This document shows, piece after piece, positions 41,860 to 50,622 of a DNA stretch of 64,000 bases. Every line of letters starts with the position of its first letter. Within the stretch, counting starts at the first letter, position 1. Source of the stretch: Neomoorella thermoacetica. GTDB lineage: Bacteria; Bacillota; DSM-521; Neomoorellales; Neomoorellaceae. Position numbers and translations under genes: made by a program. The stretch lies in NCBI RefSeq assembly GCF_001875325.1, contig NZ_MDDC01000005.1, positions 62,001-126,000 of the forward strand, read 5' to 3'. The notes below the pieces were generated by a model, which saw only the letters and a list, made by a program, of their open reading frames with translations, was not told the origin of the DNA and ran no database searches.

Positions 41860-41937
41860 TGGTCGGGATGACAGGATTTGAACCTGCGACCCCCTGCTCC
41901 CAAAGCAGGTGCTCTAGCCAAACTGAGCTACATCCCG
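41860..41937 (-). tRNA. tRNA-Pro(TGG)
   Basis: On the minus strand the acceptor CGGGATG pairs with CATCCCG, the anticodon loop TTTGGGA carries TGG, and the T-arm has GGTTCAAATCC. The CCA is encoded. It is nine bases upstream of tRNA-Thr, in one transcript. Confidence 0.96.
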
Positions 41938-41948
41938 GCAACGGTCCT

Positions 41949-41977
41949 ATTTTACCATACCTGGTGCCGGCAGGCAA
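41949..41977 (-). promoter_or_regulatory. Possible promoter of the tRNA pair
   Basis: On the minus strand TTGCCT (41977-41972), 17 bases and TAAAAT (41954-41949) lie just before tRNA-Pro, after the stop of the MFS gene. Confidence 0.42.
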
Positions 41978-41981
41978 TACT

Positions 41982-43406
41982 TTAATGACCGCCTCGGGGC
42001 AAATTATCGCTCCTGACCAGGGATGCTATAGCGCCGGAGGCTGCAAGGATTGCTCCTACAAGGAAGGCAGCCTTCATGCCTGCCAAAAAGGCCAGAGTTA
42101 TATTCTCAGGCCCCAAAGCTGCCAGCTTGGCGGAACGCTGCCACGTAAACACCCCGCTGCTCACGGCGATACCCAAAACCATCCCCACGTTGCGAACTGT
42201 GGCCAGGACACCGGAACCTATACCCAGACGATGGCGGGGGACACTGCCCATAACAGCACTATTGTTGGGGGATTGAAAAATGCCAGTACCGAGCCCGAAG
42301 AGGCACAGACGCCAGATGATATCAAAAGCCCGGGAATTGACCTTCAGGCCCGCCATCAGGAAAAGGGCCACACTGACGATGGCCTGGCCGGTAAAAGCCA
42401 GCCAGCGGGTCCCCAGGCGGTCCGATAAGGCCCCACTAACAGGCGCCAACAACAAAACAACCAGGGGGGAAGCCGTGAGAATCAAACCGGTGTGCCCGGC
42501 TGTATAGTTTAATATCTGCTGCAGGTAGAAGGGGAGCAAAAAAATTAGAGCATACTGGGACATAAAATTCATCAAGGCGGCAAAGTTGGCGGCGCTGAAA
42601 ACTTTATTGTGAAAAAGGGTTAAATCAAGCATCGGCTCCTTTACGCTTTTTTCCCAGCGGAAGAAAAGCCATGCGCCAACAAGAAATACCAGGCTCAACA
42701 CCAGGGTAGCCGGCGAGGTCCAACCCCACTCTTCGCCATAACTCCCGGCCAGGAGGAAAGCGCTCAAGGAAAGAAAGCCCAAAGTAGCGCCAATGAGATC
42801 AAATTGTTGCGGTTTTAAATCCCTGGTTTCCGGTACTACCTGCCGGCACATGATATAACTGATGATCCCGATGGGTATGTTAATGGTGAAAATAGCCTCC
42901 CAACCGGCCACCGAAACCAGAAAACCGCCCAGGGTCGGTCCCAAAGCCAGGCCCACGGCAATAATCATCCCGTTGGTTCCAAGGGCACGACCGCGTTCGT
43001 AGGGCGGAAATACCGAGGTAATTATGGCCGGGCCCATAGCCATAAACATCCCCGCACCAATAGCCTGGACAGCCCGGAAAATAATAAGAATCCAGATATT
43101 AGGTGCCAGGGCGCAAATGCCGGATGCTATTGTAAAGATAACAATACCCATTAACAGCACCCGGCGAAAGCCGTACATATCTCCAAGTCGTCCGTAGGTT
43201 AATATCAAACTACCCAGGACCAGAAGATAGGCCATGGATACCCAGCCAACGGTATTTAAGTCAACATTAAAAACTCTGCCTATAGTAGGCAGGGCAACGT
43301 TGACAACACTGCCGTCAATAGGGCCCATAATCCCGGCGGCCATAACGGCAAATAGGATGAGCCAGCGCCGGGGATGCGGCGCCGGAGAAGCATCATTCTG
43401 AAGCAA
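41982..43406 (-). CDS. MFS exporter, DHA2 (EmrB/QacA) family, 14 spans
   Basis: This 474-residue major-facilitator drug/proton antiporter is of the 14-transmembrane DHA2 type. Markers are GPIDGSVVNVALPTIG near residue 22 (motif D1), YGRLGDMYGFRRVLL near 70 (motif A), RAVQAIGAGMFMAMGPAII near 115 (motif B) and LGPTLGGFL near 155 (motif C). It starts at TTG 43406 with AAAGGAGG nine bases upstream. The substrate is unknown: multidrug or metabolite efflux. It is on the minus strand and divergent from the rubredoxin-like gene. Confidence 0.93.
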   Translation of the reverse strand: MLQNDASPAPHPRRWLILFAVMAAGIMGPIDGSVVNVALPTIGRVFNVDLNTVGWVSMAYLLVLGSLILTYGRLGDMYGFRRVLLMGIVIFTIASGICALAPNIWILIIFRAVQAIGAGMFMAMGPAIITSVFPPYERGRALGTNGMIIAVGLALGPTLGGFLVSVAGWEAIFTINIPIGIISYIMCRQVVPETRDLKPQQFDLIGATLGFLSLSAFLLAGSYGEEWGWTSPATLVLSLVFLVGAWLFFRWEKSVKEPMLDLTLFHNKVFSAANFAALMNFMSQYALIFLLPFYLQQILNYTAGHTGLILTASPLVVLLLAPVSGALSDRLGTRWLAFTGQAIVSVALFLMAGLKVNSRAFDIIWRLCLFGLGTGIFQSPNNSAVMGSVPRHRLGIGSGVLATVRNVGMVLGIAVSSGVFTWQRSAKLAALGPENITLAFLAGMKAAFLVGAILAASGAIASLVRSDNLPRGGH

Positions 43407-43488
43407 ACAAAAGAACCTCCTTTAAGGCCACAGCATTGTTAAATATATTTTTCCATACCCCGGTCCACCCGTCAAGACAAATAAAACC

Positions 43489-43517
43489 TTGACACCTGGA
43501 ACAGGGTAAATTACGAT
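43489..43517 (+). promoter_or_regulatory. Sigma-A promoter of the rubredoxin-like gene
   Basis: TTGACA (43489-43494), 17 bases and TACGAT (43512-43517), 40 bases before the ATG. Confidence 0.7.
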
Positions 43518-43556
43518 TATACAGTAATGTTTATTTAGAAAGGTAGGTAAAAAATA

Positions 43557-43676
43557 ATGGCAGTCTGGCAGTGCACCCAGTGTGGTTACGAAAAGGATTC
43601 TCGTTGCAAGCCCCGTAAATGCCCCGGGTGTGGCGCCAAAGATTCCTTTACAAAAAAAGAAGCCAATAACTCCTAG
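43557..43676 (+). CDS. RCKP-type rubredoxin-like mini-protein
   Basis: This 39-residue protein has two CxxC pairs (QCTQCGYEKD and KCPGCGAKDS) separated by the motif RCKP (SRCKPRKCP). It matches the rubredoxin-like zinc-ribbon domain found at the end of rubrerythrin-type proteins and as free mini-proteins in Clostridia. It can bind one iron or zinc. The ATG at 43557 has AAAGGTAGG upstream, and it carries its own promoter and terminator. It is too small for most gene callers. Electron transfer to peroxide-detoxifying enzymes is the family-based guess. Confidence 0.87.
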   Translation: MAVWQCTQCGYEKDSRCKPRKCPGCGAKDSFTKKEANNS

Positions 43677-43697
43677 CTCCCTCGGGAGCCCTTTTTT
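43676..43697 (+). terminator. Terminator of the rubredoxin-like gene
   Basis: GCTCCC/GGGAGC stem with a TC loop (43676-43689), then CCTTTTTT. Confidence 0.9.
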
Positions 43698-43724
43698 GTG
43701 GCTCCCCATTCTTTAGAACCAAAT

Positions 43725-43755
43725 AATCTTTTATTAAAACAATCTTTTATTAAAA
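43725..43755 (+). repeat. Tandem direct repeat upstream of the acs promoter
   Basis: The 15-mer AATCTTTTATTAAAA occurs twice (43725-43739 and 43741-43755), a 16-base period. It lies 30 bases before the TATAAT at 43785 and could be an UP element or a regulator site. Confidence 0.7.
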
Positions 43756-43784
43756 AGATCATTTCTTTTTAACACTGAATGTTT

Positions 43785-43790
43785 TATAAT
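43785..43790 (+). promoter_or_regulatory. Probable -10 element of the acs operon promoter
   Basis: TATAAT lies in AT-rich DNA after the direct repeat. No good -35 box is present at 17 bases (TTTCTT at 43762), so activation may be needed. About 270 bases of leader follow before cooC. Confidence 0.5.
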
Positions 43791-43844
43791 ATAGACTTGA
43801 GGGCCTGAAGCGGGGTTGAATTTTTATAACTTTTTTGGCATCAA

Positions 43845-43882
43845 CAAACAAAGAATAAAATTCAGGTTTAAAAATTTGTTTG
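43845..43882 (+). repeat. Inverted repeat in the acs leader
   Basis: CAAACAAA (43845-43852) is complementary to TTTGTTTG (43875-43882), with a 22-base loop. Confidence 0.5.
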
Positions 43883-43972
43883 CCGGGCTAAAGTTCAACA
43901 AAATTTAGCAACAGAATTTTAAGGAGAGAAGCAGGAAAAATAGACTTTGTGTAGAAGTTCACTACTATGAAA

Positions 43973-44000
43973 TCGGAAAAATGAACGTCCATTTTTCCGA
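43973..44000 (+). repeat. Perfect inverted repeat just upstream of cooC
   Basis: TCGGAAAAATG (43973-43983) and CATTTTTCCGA (43990-44000) form an 11-bp perfect stem with a 6-base loop (AACGTC). No terminator U-tract follows. It may be an operator or an mRNA-structure element in the leader of the acs operon. Confidence 0.72.
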
Positions 44001-44059
44001 ACGATGGACCTGGTCGAGGCCCTAATGATCGAGGGAACAAGAATGGAGTTGGTGTACAG

Positions 44060-44809
44060 GTGAAACTGGCTATTTCCGGAAAGGGTGGTGTCGGCAAAAC
44101 TACTATTGCCGCCGGTTTAATTAAATACTTTGCCGATCAGGGTTACCAGGTCTATGCTGTGGACGCTGACCCCGATACCAGCCTGGGTATGGTCCTGGGC
44201 CTTCCGGAGGAAAGACTGGGTACCCTGAAACCAATTGTCGACATGCGTCAAATCATTGCCGAGCGTACAGGCGGGGAAGGGGCCTTCTTTTCTTTAAACC
44301 CGGAGGTTGATAGCCTGTTAGAGGATTTTACCATAAAAAAAGATAATATCCTGTTCCTGAAAATGGGGGCTATAAAACCCGGGGGCTCTACCTGTTATTG
44401 CCGGGAAAATACTGTTTTAAATGCCATGATTAATTCTCTCCTCTTGAAACGCCGGGAAATGGTGGTTCTGGATATGGGGGCAGGTATCGAACACCTTACC
44501 CGGGGAACAGCCCGCGGGGTAGATACCATGCTCATAGTTACCGAACCAACCCTGGTAAGCATCCAGACTGCCCGGGTTATCCAAAAACTGGCGTCCGAGC
44601 TGGGGATTGAACAAATAAAATTTATAGGTAATAAACTGCACCACCCCAGGGATGAAGAATTTATCCTCAACCACTTGCCATCAGATGATGTCATCGGTCT
44701 TATTCCTTTTCAACCGGCAATCCTGGACCAGGCAGCCGGGATTACAGATACAGACTCCTCTGTTGCTAGCGGTATTATTGAGCTGGCTGCCCGACTAATC
44801 GAAAATTAA
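44060..44809 (+). CDS. cooC: CooC-type nickel-insertion ATPase (first copy)
   Basis: CooC-type P-loop ATPases of the MinD/ParA fold help load nickel into carbon monoxide dehydrogenase or acetyl-CoA synthase. The 249-residue protein has the deviant Walker A GKGGVGKTT (residues 6-14), VDADPDTSLGM near 33, and the metal-binding Cys-x-Cys in GGSTCYCREN (residues ~112-114). It starts at GTG 44060. As the first gene before acsA it fits CODH maturation. A second paralogue lies between acsV and acsD. Confidence 0.93.
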   Translation: MKLAISGKGGVGKTTIAAGLIKYFADQGYQVYAVDADPDTSLGMVLGLPEERLGTLKPIVDMRQIIAERTGGEGAFFSLNPEVDSLLEDFTIKKDNILFLKMGAIKPGGSTCYCRENTVLNAMINSLLLKRREMVVLDMGAGIEHLTRGTARGVDTMLIVTEPTLVSIQTARVIQKLASELGIEQIKFIGNKLHHPRDEEFILNHLPSDDVIGLIPFQPAILDQAAGITDTDSSVASGIIELAARLIEN

Positions 44810-44837
44810 TGTCATATTCCCTGGGTATAAGGCAGGG

Positions 44838-44896
44838 GAGAACCGGAGTTCTCTCCAGGAAAAATATTAGGGAATCACCTGTTACCCAAACAGGTG
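44838..44896 (+). repeat. Two small hairpins between cooC and acsA
   Basis: GAGAAC/GTTCTC (44838-44852) and CACCTG/CAGGTG (44876-44896) are short inverted repeats in the 124-base gap. Neither has a U-tract, so they may affect mRNA stability or processing. Confidence 0.45.
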
Positions 44897-44933
44897 TAGG
44901 ATTAAATGTACCAAGACCAAGGAGGTAAGCAGT

Positions 44934-46958
44934 ATGCCCAGGTTCCGCGATCTCTCCCATAATTGCAGGCCCTCAGAGGCCCCGCGGGTCATGGAACCCA
45001 AAAACAGGGACCGTACCGTAGACCCGGCGGTCCTGGAAATGCTGGTTAAAAGCAGGGATGACAAGGTAATCACCGCTTTTGACCGCTTCGTCGCCCAGCA
45101 GCCCCAGTGTAAAATCGGCTATGAGGGTATTTGCTGCCGTTTCTGCATGGCCGGTCCCTGCCGCATCAAGGCGACCGAGGGCCCTGGCAGCCGTGGCATT
45201 TGCGGCGCTTCTGCCTGGACCATTGTCGCCCGCAATGTAGGTTTAATGATCCTTACCGGTGCCGCCGCCCACTGCGAACACGGCAACCATATAGCCCATA
45301 CCTTGGTGGAAATGGCCGAGGGTAAAGCTCCCGATTATAGCGTTAAGGACGAGGCCAAGCTCAAGGAAGTCTGCCGCCGGGTGGGCATTGATATCGAGGG
45401 CAAGAGTATTATGGAACTGGCCCAGGAGGTAGGCGAGAAGGCCCTGGAAGACTTCCGCCGCTTGAAGGGCGAAGGCGAAGCCACGTGGCTGATGACTGCT
45501 ATCAATGAGGGCAGGAAAGAAAAGTTCCGCACCCACAATGTTGTGCCCTATGGTATTCATGCCTCCATTTCCGAACTAGTCAACCAGGCCCATATGGGTA
45601 TGGATAACGACCCCGTGAACCTGGTCTTCAGCGCTATCAGGGTAGCCCTGGCTGACTATACTGGTGAACATATAGCCACTGATTTCTCCGACATTCTCTT
45701 CGGCACTCCCCAACCGGTGGTCAGCGAAGCCAACATGGGAGTCCTGGATCCCGATCAAGTCAATTTCGTCCTCCATGGCCATAACCCCTTATTGAGTGAG
45801 ATTATCGTACAAGCAGCGCGCGAGATGGAAGGAGAGGCCAAGGCTGCCGGCGCCAAGGGCATCAACCTGGTGGGCATCTGCTGCACCGGTAACGAAGTCC
45901 TGATGCGCCAGGGTATCCCCCTGGTTACCTCCTTCGCCTCCCAGGAGCTGGCCATCTGCACCGGCGCCATTGACGCCATGTGCGTCGATGTCCAGTGTAT
46001 CATGCCTTCCATCAGCGCCGTGGCCGAGTGTTATCATACCCGGATCATCACTACTGCCGATAACGCCAAGATTCCCGGTGCCTACCATATCGACTATCAA
46101 ACAGCCACGGCTATCGATAACGCCAAAACCGCCATTCGCATGGCCATCGAGGCATTCAAAGAAAGGAAAGAGAGTAACCGTCCGGTTTACATCCCCCAGA
46201 TTAAGAACCGGGTAGTCGCTGGCTGGAGTCTTGAAGCCCTGACCAAACTCCTGGCTACCCAGAATGCCCAAAATCCCATCCGGGTACTCAACCAGGCCAT
46301 CCTCGACGGTGAACTGGCGGGCGTAGCCTTATTCTGCGGGTGTAACAACCTTAAGGGGTTCCAGGATAACTCCCACCTGACAGTAATGAAAGAACTGCTG
46401 AAGAATAATGTCTTTGTAGTGGCTACAGGTTGCTCCGCCCAGGCCGCCGGAAAGCTCGGCCTCCTGGATCCGGCCAATGTGGAAACCTACTGCGGCGACG
46501 GCCTGAAAAGCTTCTTAAAACGCCTGGGTGAAAGCGCCAACATCGAAATCGGCCTGCCGCCTGTGTTCCACATGGGTTCCTGTGTGGATAACTCACGGGC
46601 AGGAGACCTGCTCATGGCTATGGCCAACGACCTGGGTGTAGATACCCCGAAGGTGCCCTTCGTAGCCTCGGCCCCGGAAGCCATGAGCGGTAAGTCTACT
46701 GCTATCGGTACCTGGTGGGTATCCCTTGGTGTACCGACTCATGTCGGCACCATGCCACCGGTAGAAGGTAGCGACCTCATTTATAGTATTCTAACCCAGA
46801 TAGCCAGCGACGTTTATGGCGGTTACTTTATCTTCGAAATGGATCCCCAGGTGGCTGCCCGGAAGATCCTTGACGCCCTGGAATACCGCACCTGGAAGCT
46901 GGGCGTACACAAAGAAGTAGCTGAACGTTATGATACCAAACTCTGCCAGGGTTATTAG
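44934..46958 (+). CDS. acsA: Carbon monoxide dehydrogenase catalytic subunit (CODH beta of CODH/ACS)
   Basis: This 674-residue Ni-Fe-S CODH reduces CO2 to CO for acetyl-CoA synthesis and is the beta subunit of the bifunctional alpha2beta2 CODH/ACS. The N-terminal cysteine region GICCRFCMAGPCRIK (residues ~65-79), followed by GSRGICGASAWT, holds the B- and D-cluster ligands. Later motifs include AAHCEHGNHIAH near 105, GICCTGNEVLMRQGIP near 320, and CGCNNLKGF and GCSAQAAGKLG in the C-cluster region. It starts at ATG 44934 behind AAGGAGG and precedes acsB by 20 bases. Confidence 0.98.
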   Translation: MPRFRDLSHNCRPSEAPRVMEPKNRDRTVDPAVLEMLVKSRDDKVITAFDRFVAQQPQCKIGYEGICCRFCMAGPCRIKATEGPGSRGICGASAWTIVARNVGLMILTGAAAHCEHGNHIAHTLVEMAEGKAPDYSVKDEAKLKEVCRRVGIDIEGKSIMELAQEVGEKALEDFRRLKGEGEATWLMTAINEGRKEKFRTHNVVPYGIHASISELVNQAHMGMDNDPVNLVFSAIRVALADYTGEHIATDFSDILFGTPQPVVSEANMGVLDPDQVNFVLHGHNPLLSEIIVQAAREMEGEAKAAGAKGINLVGICCTGNEVLMRQGIPLVTSFASQELAICTGAIDAMCVDVQCIMPSISAVAECYHTRIITTADNAKIPGAYHIDYQTATAIDNAKTAIRMAIEAFKERKESNRPVYIPQIKNRVVAGWSLEALTKLLATQNAQNPIRVLNQAILDGELAGVALFCGCNNLKGFQDNSHLTVMKELLKNNVFVVATGCSAQAAGKLGLLDPANVETYCGDGLKSFLKRLGESANIEIGLPPVFHMGSCVDNSRAGDLLMAMANDLGVDTPKVPFVASAPEAMSGKSTAIGTWWVSLGVPTHVGTMPPVEGSDLIYSILTQIASDVYGGYFIFEMDPQVAARKILDALEYRTWKLGVHKEVAERYDTKLCQGY

Positions 46959-46978
46959 AGTATGAGGAGGGTCAGTTA

Positions 46979-49168
46979 ATGAGTGATTTTGATAAAATCT
47001 TCGAGGGTGCTATTCCAGAAGGTAAAGAGCCGTTGGCCCTGTTCCGGGAAGTTTACCATGGCGCCATTACAGCTACCAGTTACGCGGAAATCCTTTTAAA
47101 TCAGGCTATAAGGACCTATGGTCCCGATCATCCCGTCGGTTATCCTGATACAGCCTACTACCTGCCGGTTATCCGCTGTTTCAGCGGGGAAGAGGTCAAG
47201 AAACTGGGGGATTTGCCACCTATTTTAAACCGCAAGCGGGCGCAGGTAAGCCCGGTCCTGAATTTCGAGAATGCCCGCCTGGCCGGGGAAGCTACCTGGT
47301 ATGCGGCCGAGATCATTGAAGCCCTGCGTTACCTTAAATATAAGCCTGATGAACCCCTCCTGCCCCCACCCTGGACGGGTTTCATCGGCGACCCGGTTGT
47401 CCGCCGCTTCGGCATCAAGATGGTAGACTGGACCATTCCGGGCGAAGCCATTATCCTGGGCCGGGCCAAAGACTCGAAGGCCCTGGCCAAAATCGTTAAG
47501 GAACTCATGGGTATGGGCTTCATGCTCTTTATCTGTGATGAAGCGGTAGAACAGCTACTGGAAGAAAACGTCAAACTGGGGATTGACTATATCGCTTATC
47601 CCCTGGGGAACTTCACCCAGATTGTCCATGCCGCCAACTACGCCCTGCGGGCCGGTATGATGTTCGGAGGCGTTACCCCGGGTGCTCGTGAAGAACAGCG
47701 TGACTACCAGCGCCGCCGTATCCGCGCCTTTGTCCTTTATCTCGGCGAGCATGACATGGTCAAGACGGCTGCCGCCTTCGGGGCTATTTTCACCGGTTTC
47801 CCGGTCATTACCGACCAGCCGTTGCCAGAGGACAAACAGATCCCGGATTGGTTCTTCAGCGTCGAGGACTATGATAAAATAGTCCAGGTAGCCATGGAGA
47901 CCCGTGGGATCAAGCTCACCAAGATCAAGTTGGACCTGCCCATTAACTTCGGCCCTGCCTTTGAGGGCGAGAGTATACGTAAGGGCGATATGTACATCGA
48001 AATGGGCGGTACCCGGACGCCGGCCTTTGAACTGGTACGCACCGTTTCGGAATCCGAGATCACCGATGGTAAGATTGAAGTTATAGGTCCCGATATCGAC
48101 CAGGTACCGGAAGGCAGCAAACTGCCCCTGGGCATCCTGGTGGACATCTATGGTCGTAAAATGCAGGCCGATTTTGAAGGAGTTCTCGAGCGCCGCATCC
48201 ACGACTTCATCAACTACGGTGAAGGTCTCTGGCACACCGGCCAGCGTAACATCAACTGGTTGCGGGTCAGCAAAGATGCCGTAGCCAAGGGTTTCCGTTT
48301 CAAGAACTACGGTGAAATCCTGGTAGCCAAGATGAAGGAGGAATTCCCGGCCATCGTCGACCGGGTCCAGGTAACCATTTTTACCGATGAAGCCAAGGTT
48401 AAAGAATATATGGAGGTCGCCCGGGAGAAATACAAGGAACGCGACGACCGCATGCGCGGCCTTACCGATGAAACAGTGGATACCTTTTACTCCTGCGTCC
48501 TTTGCCAGTCCTTTGCCCCCAACCATGTGTGTATTGTCACCCCGGAACGGGTGGGCCTGTGTGGAGCCGTAAGCTGGCTGGACGCCAAGGCGTCCTATGA
48601 AATCAACCATGCCGGTCCTAACCAGCCCATCCCTAAAGAAGGGGAAATTGATCCCATTAAGGGTATCTGGAAGAGTGTCAATGACTATCTCTATACAGCT
48701 TCCAACCGCAACCTGGAACAGGTCTGCCTGTACACCCTGAGGGAGAATCCCATGACCTCCTGCGGTTGCTTTGAGGCCATTATGGCCATCCTGCCGGAAT
48801 GCAACGGCATCATGATTACCACCAGGGACCACGCCGGCATGACGCCTTCAGGTATGACCTTCTCCACCCTGGCCGGCATGATCGGCGGTGGCATCCAGAC
48901 ACCGGGCTTTATGGGTATCGGTCGCACCTATATCGTTAGTAAAAAATTTATTTCCGCCGACGGCGGCCTCGCCCGGATTGTCTGGATGCCCAAATCCCTG
49001 AAGGAATTCCTCCACGACGACTTTGTACGTCGTAGTGTTGAGGAGGGCCTGGGAGAGGACTTTATCGATAAAATAGCTGATGAGACCGTCGGTACCTCTG
49101 TGGATGAAATTCTGCCCTACCTGGAAGAAAAAGGTCACCCAGCCCTAACCATGGACCCCATTATGTGA
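46979..49168 (+). CDS. acsB: Acetyl-CoA synthase (CODH/ACS alpha subunit)
   Basis: AcsB condenses CO, a methyl group from the corrinoid protein and CoA at the Ni-Ni-[4Fe-4S] A-cluster. The protein is 729 residues, the known length. By direct count the A-cluster cysteines are at 506, 509, 518 and 528 (SCVLCQSFAPNHVCIV and GLCGAV) and at 595 and 597 (TSCGC), exactly the positions described for the Moorella enzyme. The ATG 46979 has a GAGGAGGG ribosome site. A strong intercistronic hairpin separates it from acsC. Confidence 0.99.
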   Translation: MSDFDKIFEGAIPEGKEPLALFREVYHGAITATSYAEILLNQAIRTYGPDHPVGYPDTAYYLPVIRCFSGEEVKKLGDLPPILNRKRAQVSPVLNFENARLAGEATWYAAEIIEALRYLKYKPDEPLLPPPWTGFIGDPVVRRFGIKMVDWTIPGEAIILGRAKDSKALAKIVKELMGMGFMLFICDEAVEQLLEENVKLGIDYIAYPLGNFTQIVHAANYALRAGMMFGGVTPGAREEQRDYQRRRIRAFVLYLGEHDMVKTAAAFGAIFTGFPVITDQPLPEDKQIPDWFFSVEDYDKIVQVAMETRGIKLTKIKLDLPINFGPAFEGESIRKGDMYIEMGGTRTPAFELVRTVSESEITDGKIEVIGPDIDQVPEGSKLPLGILVDIYGRKMQADFEGVLERRIHDFINYGEGLWHTGQRNINWLRVSKDAVAKGFRFKNYGEILVAKMKEEFPAIVDRVQVTIFTDEAKVKEYMEVAREKYKERDDRMRGLTDETVDTFYSCVLCQSFAPNHVCIVTPERVGLCGAVSWLDAKASYEINHAGPNQPIPKEGEIDPIKGIWKSVNDYLYTASNRNLEQVCLYTLRENPMTSCGCFEAIMAILPECNGIMITTRDHAGMTPSGMTFSTLAGMIGGGIQTPGFMGIGRTYIVSKKFISADGGLARIVWMPKSLKEFLHDDFVRRSVEEGLGEDFIDKIADETVGTSVDEILPYLEEKGHPALTMDPIM

Positions 49169-49178
49169 ACATCCGTCA

Positions 49179-49220
49179 CCCGGTTCCGGGGTTGTCCCGG
49201 GGGATAGCGCCGGAACCGGG
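49179..49220 (+). repeat. Intercistronic hairpin between acsB and acsC
   Basis: CCCGGTTCCGG (49179-49189) is perfectly complementary to CCGGAACCGGG (49210-49220). The tail (CCTAATCAATTTA) is not U-rich enough for full termination, so a processing/stability or partial-attenuation role is likelier. Confidence 0.75.
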
Positions 49221-49259
49221 CCTAATCAATTTATTTTATAAAGAAAGGAGTCAACAAAT

Positions 49260-50600
49260 ATGCCTTTAACGGGACTGGAGATTTACAAGCAACTGCCCAA
49301 AAAGAATTGTGGTGAATGCGGGACACCCACCTGTCTGGCCTTCGCCATGAACCTGGCTTCCGGAAAGGCCAGCCTTGATTCCTGTCCCTATGTTTCAGAT
49401 GCCGCCCGGGAGGCCCTGGACGCGGCCGCGGCACCACCCATTGCCAAGGTAGTCCTGGGCGCCGGGCCGGCAGCCGTTGAAATGGGGGATGAGACTGAAC
49501 TCTTCCGCCATGATAAACGCTTTTACCATGAAACTGCCATTGCCATCCAGGTTAGTGACAACCTGAGCAGTGAAGAATTAAAGGCTAAGGTCGAAGCTAT
49601 AAATGACCTGAACTTTGACCGTGTGGGTCAGCACTACACCGTCCAGGCCATCGCCATCCGCCATGATGCCGATGATCCTGCTGCTTTCAAGGCAGCGGTA
49701 GCCAGTGTAGCCGCCGCTACCCAGTTAAACCTTATCCTTATGGCCGATGACCCTGACGTATTAAAGGAAGCCCTGGCAGGGATAGCCGACCGCAAGCCCC
49801 TGTTATATGCCGCCACCGGTGCCAATTACGAAGCCATGACTAACCTGGCCAAAGAAAACAACTGCCCCCTGGCCGTTTATGGTAACGGACTGGAAGAACT
49901 GGCCCAACTGGTAGATAAAATCGTTGCCCTGGGCTACAAGCAGCTGGTCCTCGATCCCGGTGCCAGGGAGACCTCCAGGGCTATCGCCGATTTCACCCAG
50001 ATCCGCCGCCTGGCCATTAAGAAACGTTTCCGTTCCTTCGGTTATCCCATTATTGCCCTTACAACTGCTGCTAATCCATTAGACGAGATACTCCAGGCAG
50101 TTAACTATGTGACCAAGTATGCCAGCCTGGTGGTTTTACGTACCTGCGCTAAAGAACACCTGTTACCCCTCTTGTCCTGGCGCCAGAACCTCTACACCGA
50201 TCCGCAGGTTCCCATCAGGGTAGAGGAGAAACTGAATGAAATCGGTGAAGTCAACGAGAATTCACCGGTCTACGTAACTACCAACTTCTCCCTGACCTAT
50301 TACTCCGTCGAGGGTGAGATCGAGAGTACGAAGATCCCCAGTTACCTGCTCTCGGTGGATACCGACGGCCTGTCAGTCCTGACGGCCTATGCTGATGGTA
50401 AATTTGAAGCCGAGAAAATCGCTGCTGTTATGAAAAAGGTAGACCTGGACAATAAGGTCAAACGCCACCGGATTATTATTCCCGGATCTGTCGCCGTTCT
50501 GAAAGGCAAACTGGAAGACTTAACCGGATGGGAAGTTATCGTTGGCCCCAGGGAAGCCAGCGGCATTGTAGCCTTTGCCCGGGCCAACCTGGCTTCATAG
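49260..50600 (+). CDS. acsC: Corrinoid iron-sulfur protein large subunit
   Basis: AcsC carries the [4Fe-4S] cluster and, with AcsD, the cobamide that shuttles the methyl group from methyl-THF to acetyl-CoA synthase. The 446-residue protein starts MPLTGLEIYKQLPKKNCGEC; its cluster ligands lie in NCGECGTPTCLAFAM, with a fourth Cys in DSCPYVSD (residues ~17-42). A TIM-barrel domain follows, then a C-terminal cobalamin-binding domain. The ATG 49260 has AAAGGAG upstream. Confidence 0.98.
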   Translation: MPLTGLEIYKQLPKKNCGECGTPTCLAFAMNLASGKASLDSCPYVSDAAREALDAAAAPPIAKVVLGAGPAAVEMGDETELFRHDKRFYHETAIAIQVSDNLSSEELKAKVEAINDLNFDRVGQHYTVQAIAIRHDADDPAAFKAAVASVAAATQLNLILMADDPDVLKEALAGIADRKPLLYAATGANYEAMTNLAKENNCPLAVYGNGLEELAQLVDKIVALGYKQLVLDPGARETSRAIADFTQIRRLAIKKRFRSFGYPIIALTTAANPLDEILQAVNYVTKYASLVVLRTCAKEHLLPLLSWRQNLYTDPQVPIRVEEKLNEIGEVNENSPVYVTTNFSLTYYSVEGEIESTKIPSYLLSVDTDGLSVLTAYADGKFEAEKIAAVMKKVDLDNKVKRHRIIIPGSVAVLKGKLEDLTGWEVIVGPREASGIVAFARANLAS

Positions 50601-50622
50601 GATATACAGGAGGGGGATGCCT

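Noticed and set aside
47555-48832. Long minus-strand ORF opposite acsB (425 codons)
   Set aside because: Shadow of acsB; no ribosome site and no recognisable product.
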